The translations under genes and the position numbers were made by a program. 64,000 nucleotides of DNA from Ananas comosus (taxonomy: Eukaryota; Streptophyta; Magnoliopsida; Poales; Bromeliaceae), in NCBI RefSeq assembly GCF_001540865.1, contig NC_033624.1:919238-983237 (forward strand), read 5' to 3'. The notes beneath the pieces are model-generated. The model had not been told where the DNA came from and did not search any database. It saw nothing but the letters and a program-made list of their open reading frames with translations. This document shows, one piece after another, positions 34,845 through 46,516 of this stretch (position 1 is its first letter; the number at the start of each line of letters is the position of its first letter).

Positions 34845-35957
34845 TCACCGGGAGGAGACGGGGTTGAGGGTTTTGGCGAGGCCGTTAATGGCGCCGTAGC
34901 TCCGGGAGGTGAACCCTAGGCATCCGAGGAGACCCTGTCGGTAGGGCAGGAACGTGCGCCGCCGCAGTTCCTCCGCCTGCGCCCGGTTCGCCGCGTAGTG
35001 CCGCACGTGCGGCGACGGCGCCGCCCCCGCCCGCTTCGCCGACGCCCTCTTCGACTGGGCGGCGCCGTTGTTGGGCTTCGGCGGCGGCGTTGGGGGTTTG
35101 GATCGCGAGGATGGGGAGAAGGAGATGGAGTGCCAGAACTTGTTCTCCTTGGCGGCCCCCCGATCTCTCCCCTCGCTCTTGCTTCGGTAGAGGAGATCTT
35201 TGAGGAAGATCCACCGCTTGGAGTAGCGCCCGGAGGAAGAGGACGAGGAGGAGGAGGATCGCGACGACGAGGCCGAGACGGGTGGCGCCGCCGCTTCGGC
35301 CTCCTCGGACTTCGGATCGGGATTGGTATCGCGATCCTTCGGCGGACCCCCTTCGTCCTCCGCTTCTTCTTTCCACCGGAAGCGGGGGCTCCGCAGTGGA
35401 GACATGGATCTGGTCCTCCGGTGGAGCGATCCGCTCCTCATCCACAGACCCCGCCCTCGCGCCGCCGCCTCGGCGTCCTCCGCCGCGAGATCGTCCGCCT
35501 CGTCCGGCTCCAGATCCAGGAGCGGGACGAGCGACTGCGGCCGCTGGAGGTGGGAGGAGAGCTTCAGCGGCCGGATCTGCCCGTTGAGGAAGAGCTCGTC
35601 TGCGGAGCTCATGGATCCGGCCACCGCGGCGCCGGCGGAGGGGCGCCTCGCCGAGAACTCGAACTCGATGTCGCCGCCTCCTGAGGGGGAGTAGGACGAG
35701 GCGGCGGCGGCGGCGGAGCAGGGCGGGGAGCAGAGTATGAAGTGCATTGGGCTCGCCGGAGCACTGAAGAAGTATCCGAAGCCGCCGTCTCCGGCGGCTT
35801 CGGCGCTGCTGCCGCGGCCGGGGCTGGAAGGGACGCTAGCGAAGGGAGTGGTGGCGGAGCTGTGGACGTCGTCGGCGAAGCCCTGAGGGGCGTCGCCATC
35901 GCTAGGGTTTTCGAGCTCCGGGTGCGCTTCGCCATTACTAGGGTTTCCGATCTCCAT
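34845..35957 (-). CDS. DUF1645 family protein, intronless, 370 aa
   Basis: Plant-specific family of unknown biochemical role; some members are reported to affect growth or stress tolerance, which says nothing firm about this one. Family marks in order: Pro/Ser-rich N-terminus with FFSAPASPMHF (about 63-73), IEFEFSARRP (about 97-106), SADELFLNGQIRPLKL (about 118-133), RRTRSMSPLRSPRFRW, YSKRWIFLKDLLYRSKSEGR, and the conserved C-terminus HYAANRAQAEELRRRTFLPY then RQGLLGCLGF. A poly-Ser run lies before the basic segment. The frame is open further upstream to 36230, but MEIGNPSNGE at 35957 follows the leader CT tract and is GC-rich from that point, so I start there. Antisense ORFs across it are by-products of GC richness. 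Convergent to RPA3. No catalytic motif. Confidence 0.85.
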   Translation of the reverse strand: MEIGNPSNGEAHPELENPSDGDAPQGFADDVHSSATTPFASVPSSPGRGSSAEAAGDGGFGYFFSAPASPMHFILCSPPCSAAAAASSYSPSGGGDIEFEFSARRPSAGAAVAGSMSSADELFLNGQIRPLKLSSHLQRPQSLVPLLDLEPDEADDLAAEDAEAAARGRGLWMRSGSLHRRTRSMSPLRSPRFRWKEEAEDEGGPPKDRDTNPDPKSEEAEAAAPPVSASSSRSSSSSSSSSGRYSKRWIFLKDLLYRSKSEGRDRGAAKENKFWHSISFSPSSRSKPPTPPPKPNNGAAQSKRASAKRAGAAPSPHVRHYAANRAQAEELRRRTFLPYRQGLLGCLGFTSRSYGAINGLAKTLNPVSSR

Positions 35958-36145
35958 TTTCTCTCTCTCCTGGTACGAACAGCAAACGAACGAGGGAAGG
36001 CGTGGAAGACGAAGGCGGCTGCGGGGACGCCCCTTAAATAGAAACGAGAACGCGGTGAGGTAACTGCCTCTTATACTCTTGCCCATCAACTTTTTAATAT
36101 TTACATGAAGTGCCACTGATTTCTGCGGGCAGTTGTTTTGATTTT

Positions 36146-36256
36146 GCCCAAATTGTCCGTTTAACATAACGACCGTTAACTGGTTTTTTTGGTCAAGAAT
36201 TTTTTTTTTAAAAGGAGATACTCTGCCCAATTTGGCCGTTTAAGATAACGACCGTT
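36146..36256 (-). promoter_or_regulatory. Direct repeat with TAACGGTCGTTA upstream of the DUF1645 gene
   Basis: Two roughly 33-bp copies (36146-36178 and 36225-36256) each contain the palindrome TAACGACCGTTA, about 79 bp apart and 190-300 bp upstream of the start codon. The AACGG core fits three-repeat-MYB (MSA-type) and other MYB sites. Function is inferred. Confidence 0.35.
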
Positions 36257-38735
36257 AGAATACCGCAGAGCGAATCACCTTACTAGAAAATTTATAACGT
36301 GCCAACTACTCCTAAGCTAACAACTTACATAGCGTTGAATATTTACAGCAGTACATTACTAGCGTCTAGAAGTTACCACTTGCCAATAGATATGTCTTTT
36401 CTCACTAATTATATTAAGGATAATAAACTTAACAAAATTTAAAATCGTGTAGCTTATTTATTTATTCTTTACTATTGCATACTTTAAGAATATTATTTTG
36501 CTATTCATGGTAATTATTATTTTTATTATTTTTCCTAAAAAGGAACTATCTTAATAAAACTTATCTAAAATAAGTCATAATTATACATCTTACTAAAATT
36601 GTAATAAACTAAAGGACAGATTATAAATATATTGTGTTGTATTCTCTTATATACCGCCTGTAGCATTGAGGCATGTTAAGAGAAAATTAAATAAGCGATA
36701 GCATTTGTTAGGTGTTTGATTATTTTAGAGTAGAGGTGCAACTTTTCGACACATAGGTATTACTTGACACCCAACACGAAATTACTAAATTTGAGTTTTA
36801 TTATTTACATGGGTTTGGTTAAAAATAGGTTGGCCTATTTTACTTATTTACGTAGCAGTTTATTCAGATTGACCCGCCTAACGTATTTAATTATTTATTT
36901 AATTTTAAATATATTTTTTTATTAGAGTATGAACAAAAAATTTGCTAATTTTATAATATACACATACATTTATAGCTATGTATAATAATTTAATAATTGT
37001 TAAATAGTTTTAGCCTGTATAAGGTAAGTTATTGTGTTAAACTAAAAATATAGATAATAATAAAACGAATTGCACAAATCGTCCCACTTAAGCTGTTCGA
37101 TAAATAGATAACATAACATTTAAATTAATCTTATGCGCGGGACCCACACGAGAGCGTCTTGCTTCCACGTCGGCGGCGTCGGTTGCGGATCTGGGCCCCA
37201 CTTGATTGTACCCGTCATGTGGTCCTAAATTACGCAAGTATCCTTACCTTGTCCCCTTATCGCGCCCCCCCCAAGTAAGTGGACGGGAATCTGGAGGGCA
37301 TAATGGGAAAATCGGAGATTTGTCGTGCGTGGGAAACTGTGCGTAAATAGAGGGCGGCACGTTCGGCGGTTGGGTCCGAGTCCGCCTTCCCAGCCGCTCA
37401 CAGGATTATGTTAATTTGGCGCTGACCTTTTTATTATTATGCACTAATCTCCAAACTAATTATTATTTGCTTATATACTTTTCCCTTATTTTTTATTTAT
37501 TTATGTCACGTAATATATAATATTTTTTAGGGCCACAATCGAATATTCTTGAAATAAACGATGATTGGTCCGGTCCAACTTAATCTACATTATCAAAATT
37601 TTTAAATTTTAAATTTCATAATAATATTATGACATTATTTGTTCAGCATTCATATAGTTTCAAAATTGATAATTCCTAATGGATATTATGAAGTGAATTT
37701 CAGACAATTTTAGTGCCGAATATCAAATAATTATGTCATAAAATTATAAAATATGTCTTTTAGAATATTAAAATAATCTGAATCATATTTGACTATAATG
37801 GTGGATGATTTGGATGTTTTATGGTTAGAAATGATGAGGAACTAAGCACTCTAGTTTATTTTTAGAAGTATTTTAGCCTTATTCTTTTAAGAAAATTTAA
37901 TTAATTTTTCTCTCTTCATGTATTTTTTACTTTGTTATTTTATGATTTTAAAATGCGTTATTTTATTACCGCCTGGTGATAGCATTATTTTATTCTAATA
38001 ATCCACTGTTATGTAAGAGAGCTAAACGATACGGCTAACAAATAACAAGGTAAAATATTATATATTAATAGTTTTCTAATTTCAACTTTTATTATTTTGT
38101 AATGCTGGATAACATAAAACAAAAAGGTGCACGGTAAAAGCTGATACTTTTTTAAGTGATATAGGATGTTAAAGTGAAAATATGCTAATCACATATGGTG
38201 ATTAATTGAAGGTCTTTTTTGGTTTTTAACATATTGTCGTCTCCACGGCGCCACAACTTTTCAAAATTGTGAGCTACAAACTCAAAACAGGGGATATTTC
38301 AAACTGTAGTTTTGAAGTAGGTGAGTAAATAGTTCAACCCAAGCTTTGACCTTTCCGAACAATTAAGAATTGTTTTTTAGTTTCTATTGTAGTTTTAAAG
38401 TATACGCTCGCACTAACCTATAGTGCGATCGCTATCTAACGGTGGATACTACATGTTTGTGAGTAATTAAGAAGTTATTAGACCTTCCAAACGATCGATT
38501 GTTATGGGTTTATGAGCTTAGTTAGTCTAATGGGCCGCGGGCTTGTGGAGATGGTGAGGTACGAATTGGAGGTGGGGATGGTGTTTCCGGAATCTGCGGC
38601 GAGGAAGTAGGGGAAGCACAGGGCAAGAGTTAGAGGTGGGAGGCTGTCCATCACATAACAGTACTTAAATTTTAAACACTTCAATCTTAAACCACAATCT
38701 TTAAACCACTGATGGTTGGCAAACTTATTGATTTA
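36257..38735. other. Intergenic DNA with a GC-rich patch at 37130-37405
   Basis: The patch contains TCCACGTCGGCGGCG, a run of eight or nine Cs near 37266 and GCGTAAATAGAGG (TATA-like), as in a promoter, but no ORF follows it on either strand. The minus-strand ORF at 38502-38684 is unrecognised. Confidence 0.4.
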
Positions 38736-38740
38736 AGAAC

Positions 38741-39032
38741 TGTCACACCCCAATAATCCCACATCGGATAGGAATGGGGATGTGATTAGATTTATAAGAG
38801 ACTTAGACACTAGTAATAATAACTGGGCTTAAGTATTTTGGGCCGGTTGTTGGGCCCAACGAGTTATTGTTGCTAGTGGGCTGGGTCGTTACATTTGGTA
38901 TCAGAGCCGGTTCACCAGCTGGACATGTGTGGCGAGTCTCGGCTGAGCCAGGGTCTGGATGACGGGCTAGCGAGACGGGTCTCACATCGCCTGGTGATCT
39001 TGGGCTGTGTGTGATTGGGCTGGGTCGTTACA
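38741..39032 (+). mobile_element. Miniature LTR retroelement, 292 bp, 5-bp TSD
   Basis: Runs from TGTCACACCCC to GGCTGGGTCGTTACA with perfect AGAAC on both sides (38736-38740 and 39033-39037). A 153-bp LTR-like segment (38741-38893) ends CTGGGTCGTTACA, followed by a near-perfect initiator-Met primer-binding site TGGTATCAGAGCC. The same CTGGGTCGTTACA ends the element, so the 3' LTR is shortened. No coding capacity. Confidence 0.82.
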
Positions 39033-39373
39033 AGAACTGCACGAGAAGGTCCAACTATAGCAGTTGGAACTATGCGCAAATTGACTGCAGTTCTAACTGA
39101 AAGATAAGCCTATCTCTTTAATTATTTTTTAAACAAAAACTATTTTTCTTTTTCACGTTGGAGGTAATCTCATCATTATATACATATAAAATGATAAAAT
39201 TTTAAAAATAAATTTTCAATTGCATGTAATTAATAAATTATTTGTAATTGCAGCGTATTTTTACTATATCTAATTAAATAGGGTGCATGTAGTTGCAATT
39301 ACTGTATTTTCAATATTATGCATCTATAATCATACTGAATTTATAATTATAATATCTAACCAAACAGCTCTTA
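39033..39373 (-). mobile_element. Broken Tourist-type MITE, host of the miniature LTR element
   Basis: Matches the 14715-15175 element in reverse: GAGAAGGTCCAACTATAGC, TGCAGTT repeats, and the terminus TCTAACCAAACAGCTCTTAA. The other terminus was not found beyond the LTR element. Confidence 0.65.
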
Positions 39374-40942
39374 AGTGAAAATGGGGTGGAACTCTGGAAG
39401 CAACTCTCTTGTGTCATTGAGTCGGAAATGGGGTGGCAATGGAGCTGGATCTCAAGAATGTAAGGTTTGAGAAAATCCGAGTCAGGCTTAGATCTTCAAT
39501 TTTCTTAGTCGACCCGGACCAGACATTTATGGTGGCTGGGCCGAGCTCAAGCTGCAAAATGCCACATATGTCACAATTTGATCAGGCGAAGCTCGTTTTT
39601 GAGTGTGTTAATGCTTGTTTTTGTGTTTTACTGAGTTGGTCTCTCTATGTTTTTTTGGTAATTATTCTCGTTGCGTCTCCACCATTAAGTAAATAAGTAC
39701 TAATGATTTAGATCATATAAGTTTTCTCTCATTGAATCAGTAATGTTAGCATGGCTACCAAATTAGGCCAATATCTGAAAAAACTGAGCCGCTGTTTGTC
39801 CGTTAACACAGGAATATTGAACCATCAACTGGATGTGAGGAATCTTTTGGAGTAGTGTCATTAACGGGTCTTTCACAGGTCCCTAGAAGGGCCCCAACTT
39901 AAAACCACCATCCATCAGGGTCAAAGTTTTTCCTCGTCCTATGGCACAGCGTGAACATGAAAAGTGAGTGGTTACCCTTTATTTTATTTTAGGAAACATT
40001 CCATAGTGGCTTATTCATGACCTGGCACAGGTAAGAGTCTAATCTATTTCTACGTAGACTAGAATTGGCTCACTAAAAAAAAAAAAAAAAAAAAATCTAC
40101 CATCTAGAAAAGATTGAAATCCTACAATTCTCTATTCTAGAGTTAACTCTTTTTGAGTTTATAATATTATGAAAAATAGTTGATAAGATTAGTATATAAA
40201 ACTTGGCCTTTTCAGCTAATGCTGTCGTAGAATTGTAGTTCTTTTTGAATTGTAAATTCAGTATTGTTCTAGATCAAATGCCCAGGACAAATTCTATAGC
40301 TGGAATTATAAAATTTTTTGGGCTGGTAAACCTAACACTGCGCTAAATCAAATGTCCAGGACAAGCACTAGAAACAATCTCTCGGATAATAAATTAATAA
40401 TTGTTTTATCTTCACTTTTGCATAGATAGGAAAACCAAATTTATCATTTTGACAATTAATTAATGTAGCACATAGTTATTATATCACTATTTTATACCAA
40501 GAGAAAAGGATATGAGGATGGTATAATTGAAGAGTGATAGCCTCAACAATAAGATGTTTTTCACAAATAATATTAATTTAAGTAATACATTTTTTTGATC
40601 ATATTTTGGCTCCACATGAATAATACCTTGCGTAGGATAATTTTTGATCTCTCACTTCCAAGCGATCGTTTCCTTGCCCCAGCAAATATAAACAAATTTA
40701 ATTCCAATAATAATAATAACTAAAATAAAAGGGAAAAAACGAAAAAAAAAAAAAAACGAAAAAGATTCGATATGTCCAACTTAATAAGCTTACACACCAA
40801 ACAAAATATTCTCACAAGGTTATAGATATCTCGAAAACAGCCGAAAAACTTCGTAAATTACAACAATGCCATTCTTCCTCCTCCATCCCCGTCGTCTCCG
40901 TCTCCGTCTCCGTCTCCGTCTCCTCCGCCGCGGAGCTCTTCT
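39374..40942. other. Intergenic DNA and DUF3511 3' region
   Basis: A plus-strand ORF at 39433-39696 (87 codons, hydrophobic C-terminus) has no recognised family. A-runs at 40075-40096 and 40743-40756. Nothing else recognised. Confidence 0.4.
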
Positions 40943-41512
40943 CTACCAGCCATGGATGATCTCGGAGCACTTCCCCTTGATCCACCGAAACCCCTTCCGC
41001 AGCGAGGCCTTCATCTTCCCCTCCACGGAGTAGGCCTTGTAGCTCGCGACGCGCCTCCGCCGCTTCATCTCGGGGTCGCTGAAGCACCACGCCCCCCCGG
41101 CCCCCGACGACGACGGCGCCACCGCGCGCGAGCCCCGCCGCGGCGGCGGGAGCGGGAGCGGAGGCTCCGGCGGAGGCTCCGGCGACCGCGCCCGCCCCCG
41201 CTCCCGCGGCGCCGCGTAGACCTGGTTCGCGCTGAAGACGCTGCCCTTCACGATCTCCAGCTTCCTCTCTCCGCCCTCGCCGCCGCCGCCGCCATACCCC
41301 CGGAACTGGTTCCGGTACCCCTGTTCGTAGTCGTCTCCGCTGCGGAACTCGCTTCCGTAGCCGCGTTTGCCGTGGTCCGTAACGGCGCTGAACTCGCTTC
41401 CGTGGCCGAGGCCGTAGTATTCCGTAACGGCGCGGAACTCGGTTCGGTGGCCGCGGTCGTAGTCGGCGTAGGAGCGGAAGTCGCTTCGGTAGGGGCGATC
41501 GAAATCGGCCAT
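40943..41512 (-). CDS. DUF3511 domain protein, intronless, 189 aa
   Basis: Small plant protein family with one conserved C-terminal domain and no known reaction. The domain is plain here: WCFSDPEMKRRRRVASYKAY followed by the SVEGKMKASLRKGFRWIKGK segment and CSEIIHGW at the stop. The N-terminal half is a loose Tyr/Arg/Asp/Gly repeat (YRSDFRSYADYDRGHR, HGSEFSAVTDHGKRGYGSEF), six or so units with a YGSEF-like core. A Pro-rich linker lies between. The open frame extends to 41686, but that part translates the GA tract of the leader, so MADFDRPYRS at 41512 is taken as the start. GC-rich over its whole length. Function unknown; the highly basic C-terminus may bind nucleic acid or membranes (inference). 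Confidence 0.85.
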   Translation of the reverse strand: MADFDRPYRSDFRSYADYDRGHRTEFRAVTEYYGLGHGSEFSAVTDHGKRGYGSEFRSGDDYEQGYRNQFRGYGGGGGEGGERKLEIVKGSVFSANQVYAAPRERGRARSPEPPPEPPLPLPPPRRGSRAVAPSSSGAGGAWCFSDPEMKRRRRVASYKAYSVEGKMKASLRKGFRWIKGKCSEIIHGW

Positions 41513-41546
41513 GGAAGGGCCGGAGGGAGAGGAGGGAAAAAGCGAA

Positions 41547-41549
<3 letters not shown>

Positions 41550-41580
<31 letters not shown>
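41550..41580. repeat. (GA)n in the DUF3511 leader
   Basis: GA tract 40-70 bp upstream of the start codon; CT on the sense strand. Confidence 0.9.
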
Positions 41581-41583
<3 letters not shown>

Positions 41584-41775
41584 GGGTATAGGAAGAGGGA
41601 AGAGGAAGTGATTGGGGGGAGGTGATGTGGTGGGGTGGTTGGTGTTTGCTTATTTTAGGGTTAGGGTTTTCCTTTTTTACCCCCACTTTCTTTCCTTTTT
41701 TTTTTTCCCCCTTCTTTTAAGAGGGAAATGGTGGGATTTTGCAGTTTGTCCGGTTGAATTGAATGGTTGTAAGAA

Positions 41776-41820
<45 letters not shown>
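41776..41820. repeat. (GA)n microsatellite, with a TATA-like site beyond
   Basis: A second GA tract. TTATAAAC at 41870-41877 (minus strand GTTTATAA) could be the DUF3511 TATA box, which would place both GA tracts in the leader. Confidence 0.6.
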
Positions 41821-41822
<2 letters not shown>

Positions 41823-41899
41823 CTTTTCTTTTCGGGCTGCGTTTCGTTTTACGTTTTGGGGTTGGTCGGTTATAAACGGGGAAAGAGGAAAAGAACAAC

Positions 41900-43059
41900 T
41901 AAATAAGATGGTGGTGGCCATAGGAATAGTTGCCGTGGACCCACAAATGTCCTTGTAGTGCGTTGTGCATCACAATTTAAAAGCAGAGTTTAAAACTTTC
42001 TAATTATTATTATAATTATTATATATTATAATTCTACTTCGCATTGTAATTTTAAGAGCTTCTACGAAACATTTCTAGAAACAGTTGTTAGATCTTTCTA
42101 TTTAGCGCTTCTTCGAAAGCTCCAGTCGGTCCAATTACATTGTAAGAAAACTACAACTACAAACATTCAGCATATTAAATGTCCAGTGTTATTTAATAGT
42201 TATTGGTTAATTAAGATGTTCCAACTGCCAAATCATTCCCAGCCATTGCTGTCCCAGCAACAGTAGTTTCTGTGCAACTGCTAATGCACATGCAATGCAC
42301 ATGGATGATTGTGTGTTTTGCTACTCAGTTTCCACATATTAATGTGAGGGTCACGCTAATAAATTAGAGTGCTTAGTCTCTGACCTAAATATGATGTGTG
42401 CATATGCTATGATAAATTAGTTTGTCTGGTGGCAGAGGTTTTGTGCCTTTATTAGGCGATAAAATATAAAATTATATTTACCTGTATACCCTATCTATAG
42501 ATATACATCTTACTCCCTATTTATTTTAAAATTTATAAACCCTTCTTAGTAGTTTAGTATTAGTATTAAAAAAAAAATTTAATAAAATTAGTTAAAAGAA
42601 GCGTAGCTTTGAACTTCTGGCCGGTGTGAGGCTCAAATATGCTTCTCGGACCCAGAAGCAAAAGCTCTAATTTAGAGCGTTTATTTTTCGCTTTGAGAGA
42701 TGCATTCCAAATAACTTCATCTCCATCTAGAAATCCTCTAACTAGTGTTTAGTTTATACACTCAAACAGTACTTAACGTGCAAAAATTTCAACAAGGCCA
42801 AACAAGGCAAGCCCTAACATCAAAATCAAGCAACTGGAGAAACAACTTCACCAACTAACTGAAAGGTGTAATTCCATTTGAACTTTCCCTACGAGTTAGT
42901 ATGTACAGACATGATATATACAGATGCGTCCAGCCACGGCAACAGCTAGTGACATGGTCTTCGAGGGCTTAGAAAATTGGAGAATATTAGCAAGCTGTGC
43001 AACAAATGTATACAGAAGATTGGCCTACAAATTAATTGTTAGACAACATCTGAGATGCA
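41900..43059. other. Intergenic DNA between divergent DUF3511 and exonuclease 3' end
   Basis: AT-rich; the last few hundred bases would include the exonuclease 3' UTR. No repeat delimited. Confidence 0.45.
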
Positions 43060-46000
43060 TCAAGCTCTCCTCGTGCTACTCACGCGTGAAACCTGCAATA
43101 TAGTTGTAATTGTCGATCACTATATCCTAATCACAAATAACTTACAAAGCATTGTATTGTACTCACAATGTGAGATTTCCATTCGACTTTGCACCCTTGC
43201 TCCTTAACACCAAATTGGGGCTGTCCGCCGACATGATGGAAAATACGAACGAGAACAGCAGCGTCAAGAGCCGCGTACTCTTTCTGCAATAATTAATGTC
43301 ATCAAATAGATCACACTTACACTATTTGTATTGTACATATACAAACGGTCCAGATAAATATGCTTTAGTTTACAGTAACAAAATTCTCGGAGAAATATAT
43401 TCATTAGTAATGAACAGCAAATTTTTTTTGTGTTTTCGCACATAAACAATGGAACAAAAGGGGAGTTGGGGGTAAAGTAAAAAGTACCTGATACTGGCTC
43501 AAAGGCCTTTGCTCCCAGTTGCTGTTCCTCCTTGTCTTGTTCAAACCAGCTCCCAAAATTTTCTGATCAACAACAATAAATAAGAATTGACGACATCAAT
43601 TACTTGAGGAAGTCTAAACGCAAAAATCAACTCCTAAAGTGCATAGACTGAATACGTAAGTGTCCAAAGGAGAATGATGTGGGAAACAGTGGATAATTAA
43701 ATTGTATACCCAACGAAAATTATCTGAACATACATATGTCACTGACAAATCTACATTTTGATATATATATTCTTTGTAAACTTAAACTTAATATCTTGTT
43801 GTACTTGCAAAAACACCCTGCTTATCGACTACCTTTTGTGAATTGGGTGATTCCCTTCACAAATTGAGATTTCAAAGGTACTAAAAAATCCAAATTTTGC
43901 AAGGGTATGTATGAACAGATGATCTTGCATATGTGAAGTCCTCTGAATTCTCAAAAAAAAAAAAAAAAACTACCATATTACTCTTCAAAAGTACCTTGGA
44001 CAGCCCAGAGAGACCACCAGTAGGCTCCTTGAAGAGCTTTTGAATGTCAAGAAGCATTTCGTAGGACCTGAAACACTCCAATTCTCCATAAGATTGTGAC
44101 AACTGCTGGAGGTCACATTGCAGGTTATAGCCTATATGTCGCAGGAAGTGTTAGGGCAAAAATAAACAATGCCTCCCTAATTTTGGAAAAGAAATACAGT
44201 AGGAAGAATTATTTTGATTAAAATAAATAATATATATACCGAGCTTTAGAACGTTAGAAGAGCATAAAATGCGCCTAAAGCAGCTGTCTAATAGCTTCGG
44301 TTCATCTTCATATAACTTTATTAAATCAAAGATGAAAGCTCTGTTCTCTGAAGCGATTTGCATGATGGAAACCTGAAACATAGTTAGTTTGATCGGTTAA
44401 GCTTCATCAAGTAACACTTGCAGATAAAGGTTCAGAACACTAGCCTTGTTTGGTTTACTGCCCTTTTCATAGTTAGGTTTCCATTCACAGTCAACCCCAA
44501 CAATTTTACATCCTTCAATATAGTCTGTAGCAGCTAGTAACCCATTAATATCATCAACCCATATAATGTCATCCAAAACCAATTTATTCAGATCCAGGTA
44601 ATCAGCCTCAGAATAGATCTCCTTAGAAACTGCACAACATGCAAAGTAATTCAGACTCATCAAAAAAAAAAACCTAATAAAACACTCTTTCATGAAATCA
44701 CTGAAACCACAATTGTACAGATATGACTAAAAATACAAATTTCCAACAAGAAAGAAGTGCTCCACAAAATCAACGCTTAAAGACATAAAAGGCATTCATC
44801 TTTCCAGGAACGAACTAAAGCAGAGCTTCATATTCTAGAGAAAAGTTAAAATGCATCAGGACTATAACATAAATACGAATATGGGGATTATTCATACCCA
44901 AAGACTTGACAAATCCTTCAAGGGAGTAACGTTGGCATAGCTCATCAACTTTCTCTTTGTAACCAGCTTCCATAGCCAGGTATACCTAAAAAACCTCCTT
45001 GTTAATATTGACCTGTTTGTTCTTTCTTTTTTTTTTTCCATTTTCATTTTTTAGCAGTTTGAGATCATGCAATTTTGGCCTAGTTTCAGGATTAACTTAC
45101 TGAAAGATTTCTTTTTGTTCGAACAAGTAAAATGTATGATGGGGCAAAATAATTATTAAGAAAATATTCTTAAAAGAATATAAGGTAACAAAATACTATT
45201 AAATGTTAAATGAGATGCCATTTTCATTATATAGAAGCACAGAAATAAATATAAAGTAATAAAATCTTGATGCATCTCATAACACAGGATTGGTTTTACC
45301 AGGTACTCCAGAAGTTTCTTGTCTTTTTTGGTCCTCTGTTCTGCAATGTCCCAGCAACCTTTCTCTGCCAGTTTCTTCAATAAACTGCAAGAAGGATGAA
45401 CATTTATATCAATTACCTAAACTAAATATAGTGAGAGTATTAGAACATCTAGCAGTTTGTGCACTAGATTCCAGGCGAGCATGCGATGAAGGAAAGAGGA
45501 GATCACACCTCTCTTTGTATATATAATACACGTCAGGGAATTCCTCCACAAGATCGTTCTCTTTTATCATCACATAAGCGTTCTTCAGCATCTTCATTTC
45601 CAAATACTTCTGGACAAGTAAACAAGTTGTAGGCTTCCCCATAAAAGAAGCCCACTTCTCTGCCGCTTTGAATTGATTACCTTCTATCAATTCTACAAGA
45701 AAAGACTCCCCAGACAAATGGACAGCGAATTGTTCTGCTAAGCTTACAGCAGTCATATATGATTGAGACCCAGTGAAGGCACGGATATGGTTTTCAATAA
45801 AAACCTTTGTTTGGTCTATATCTCCATTGTTCAACTCAGAACCATGTAAAGCGTACGCAATATCTTTCAACTTAACATCAAATGCTTCCAACAGTTTTAT
45901 AAGTATGCGTTCCTCATGCATAAGAATGCAAGAAAGAATGTCAATGGTTAATTGTGCAGCGAGCGGTTTTGCATCAGAAAAATCTTTTTGGACAGATTCG

Positions 46001-46494
46001 AGAGCTTTAAAATGCCGTAAGCAAGATATTAGCATGTGACTGAACCCTTCAGAATAAGTATGTCCCAATATAGGTACAAGATACAGGCATTGAATAACGA
46101 AAGTGAATGGACCAGGTCTGGGGGCATTGTGCAGAGCTCTTAGAACCTGCTGCTGAAGTATTCTGAACTTGCGAGTTGCTTTAAGAGTGCCTAATATAGC
46201 ATATTACAGTAAGGCATAAAGTTTGCTACCAAATGAAGATGGATACAAAATTGAAGCACTCACTATTCACAAAAGGCACCAAAGTTATAAAGAGGCACTT
46301 ATTTCCCTTTGCATAAATTGTTTAAGATTAAAAAGAGACGTACCATATATGTAGCATTCCTTTAACAGATATATAAATACTGCAGGTGAAACATTTGTTA
46401 AATCTGAAAAAACATGCAAACAGATCGCTTGGTTCTCATTTATATATTCTTCATTTTCAGCATCTCTCTGAGTTTCTTTCGAGTAACAACCCAT
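43060..46494 (-). CDS. DEDDy 3'-5' exonuclease, MUT-7-like, ten coding exons, about 561 aa
   Basis: RNase D/WRN-type 3'-5' exonuclease with a helical N-terminal region, the plant relative of nematode MUT-7; the exact substrate is unknown. Exons, 5' to 3': 46494-46344, 46190-45509, 45384-45300, 44985-44898, 44629-44445, 44372-44240, 44131-43995, 43562-43488, 43283-43167, 43092-43060. The sum is 1686 nt, in frame, and every junction phase agrees. Exo I is VGVDCEWKP (Asp and Glu near 382 and 384); Exo II is YNLQCDL (Asp near 447); Exo III is EYAALDA (Tyr near 515, Asp near 519). All four acidic residues and the Tyr are present. The intron after SKPNK uses a GC donor. The start MGCYSKETQ is the first ATG in the second exon. 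A non-coding exon near 47.57-47.64 kb ends TTCGACG before GT. Probably functional. Confidence 0.88.
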
Positions 46495-46516
46495 ACTTCG
46501 GTGAAATGTCCTCAAC

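Noticed and set aside
34998..36041. Several plus-strand open frames of 99-228 codons
   Set aside because: They are antisense to the DUF1645 gene and owe their length to its GC richness; compositions are Arg/Pro/Gly-rich and match no family.
39433..39696. 87-codon ORF with hydrophobic C-terminus
   Set aside because: No family recognised and no supporting splice or promoter signal.
40952..41611. 219-codon plus-strand frame opposite the DUF3511 gene
   Set aside because: Low-complexity Arg/Pro/Ala antisense frame; the minus strand carries the conserved domain.
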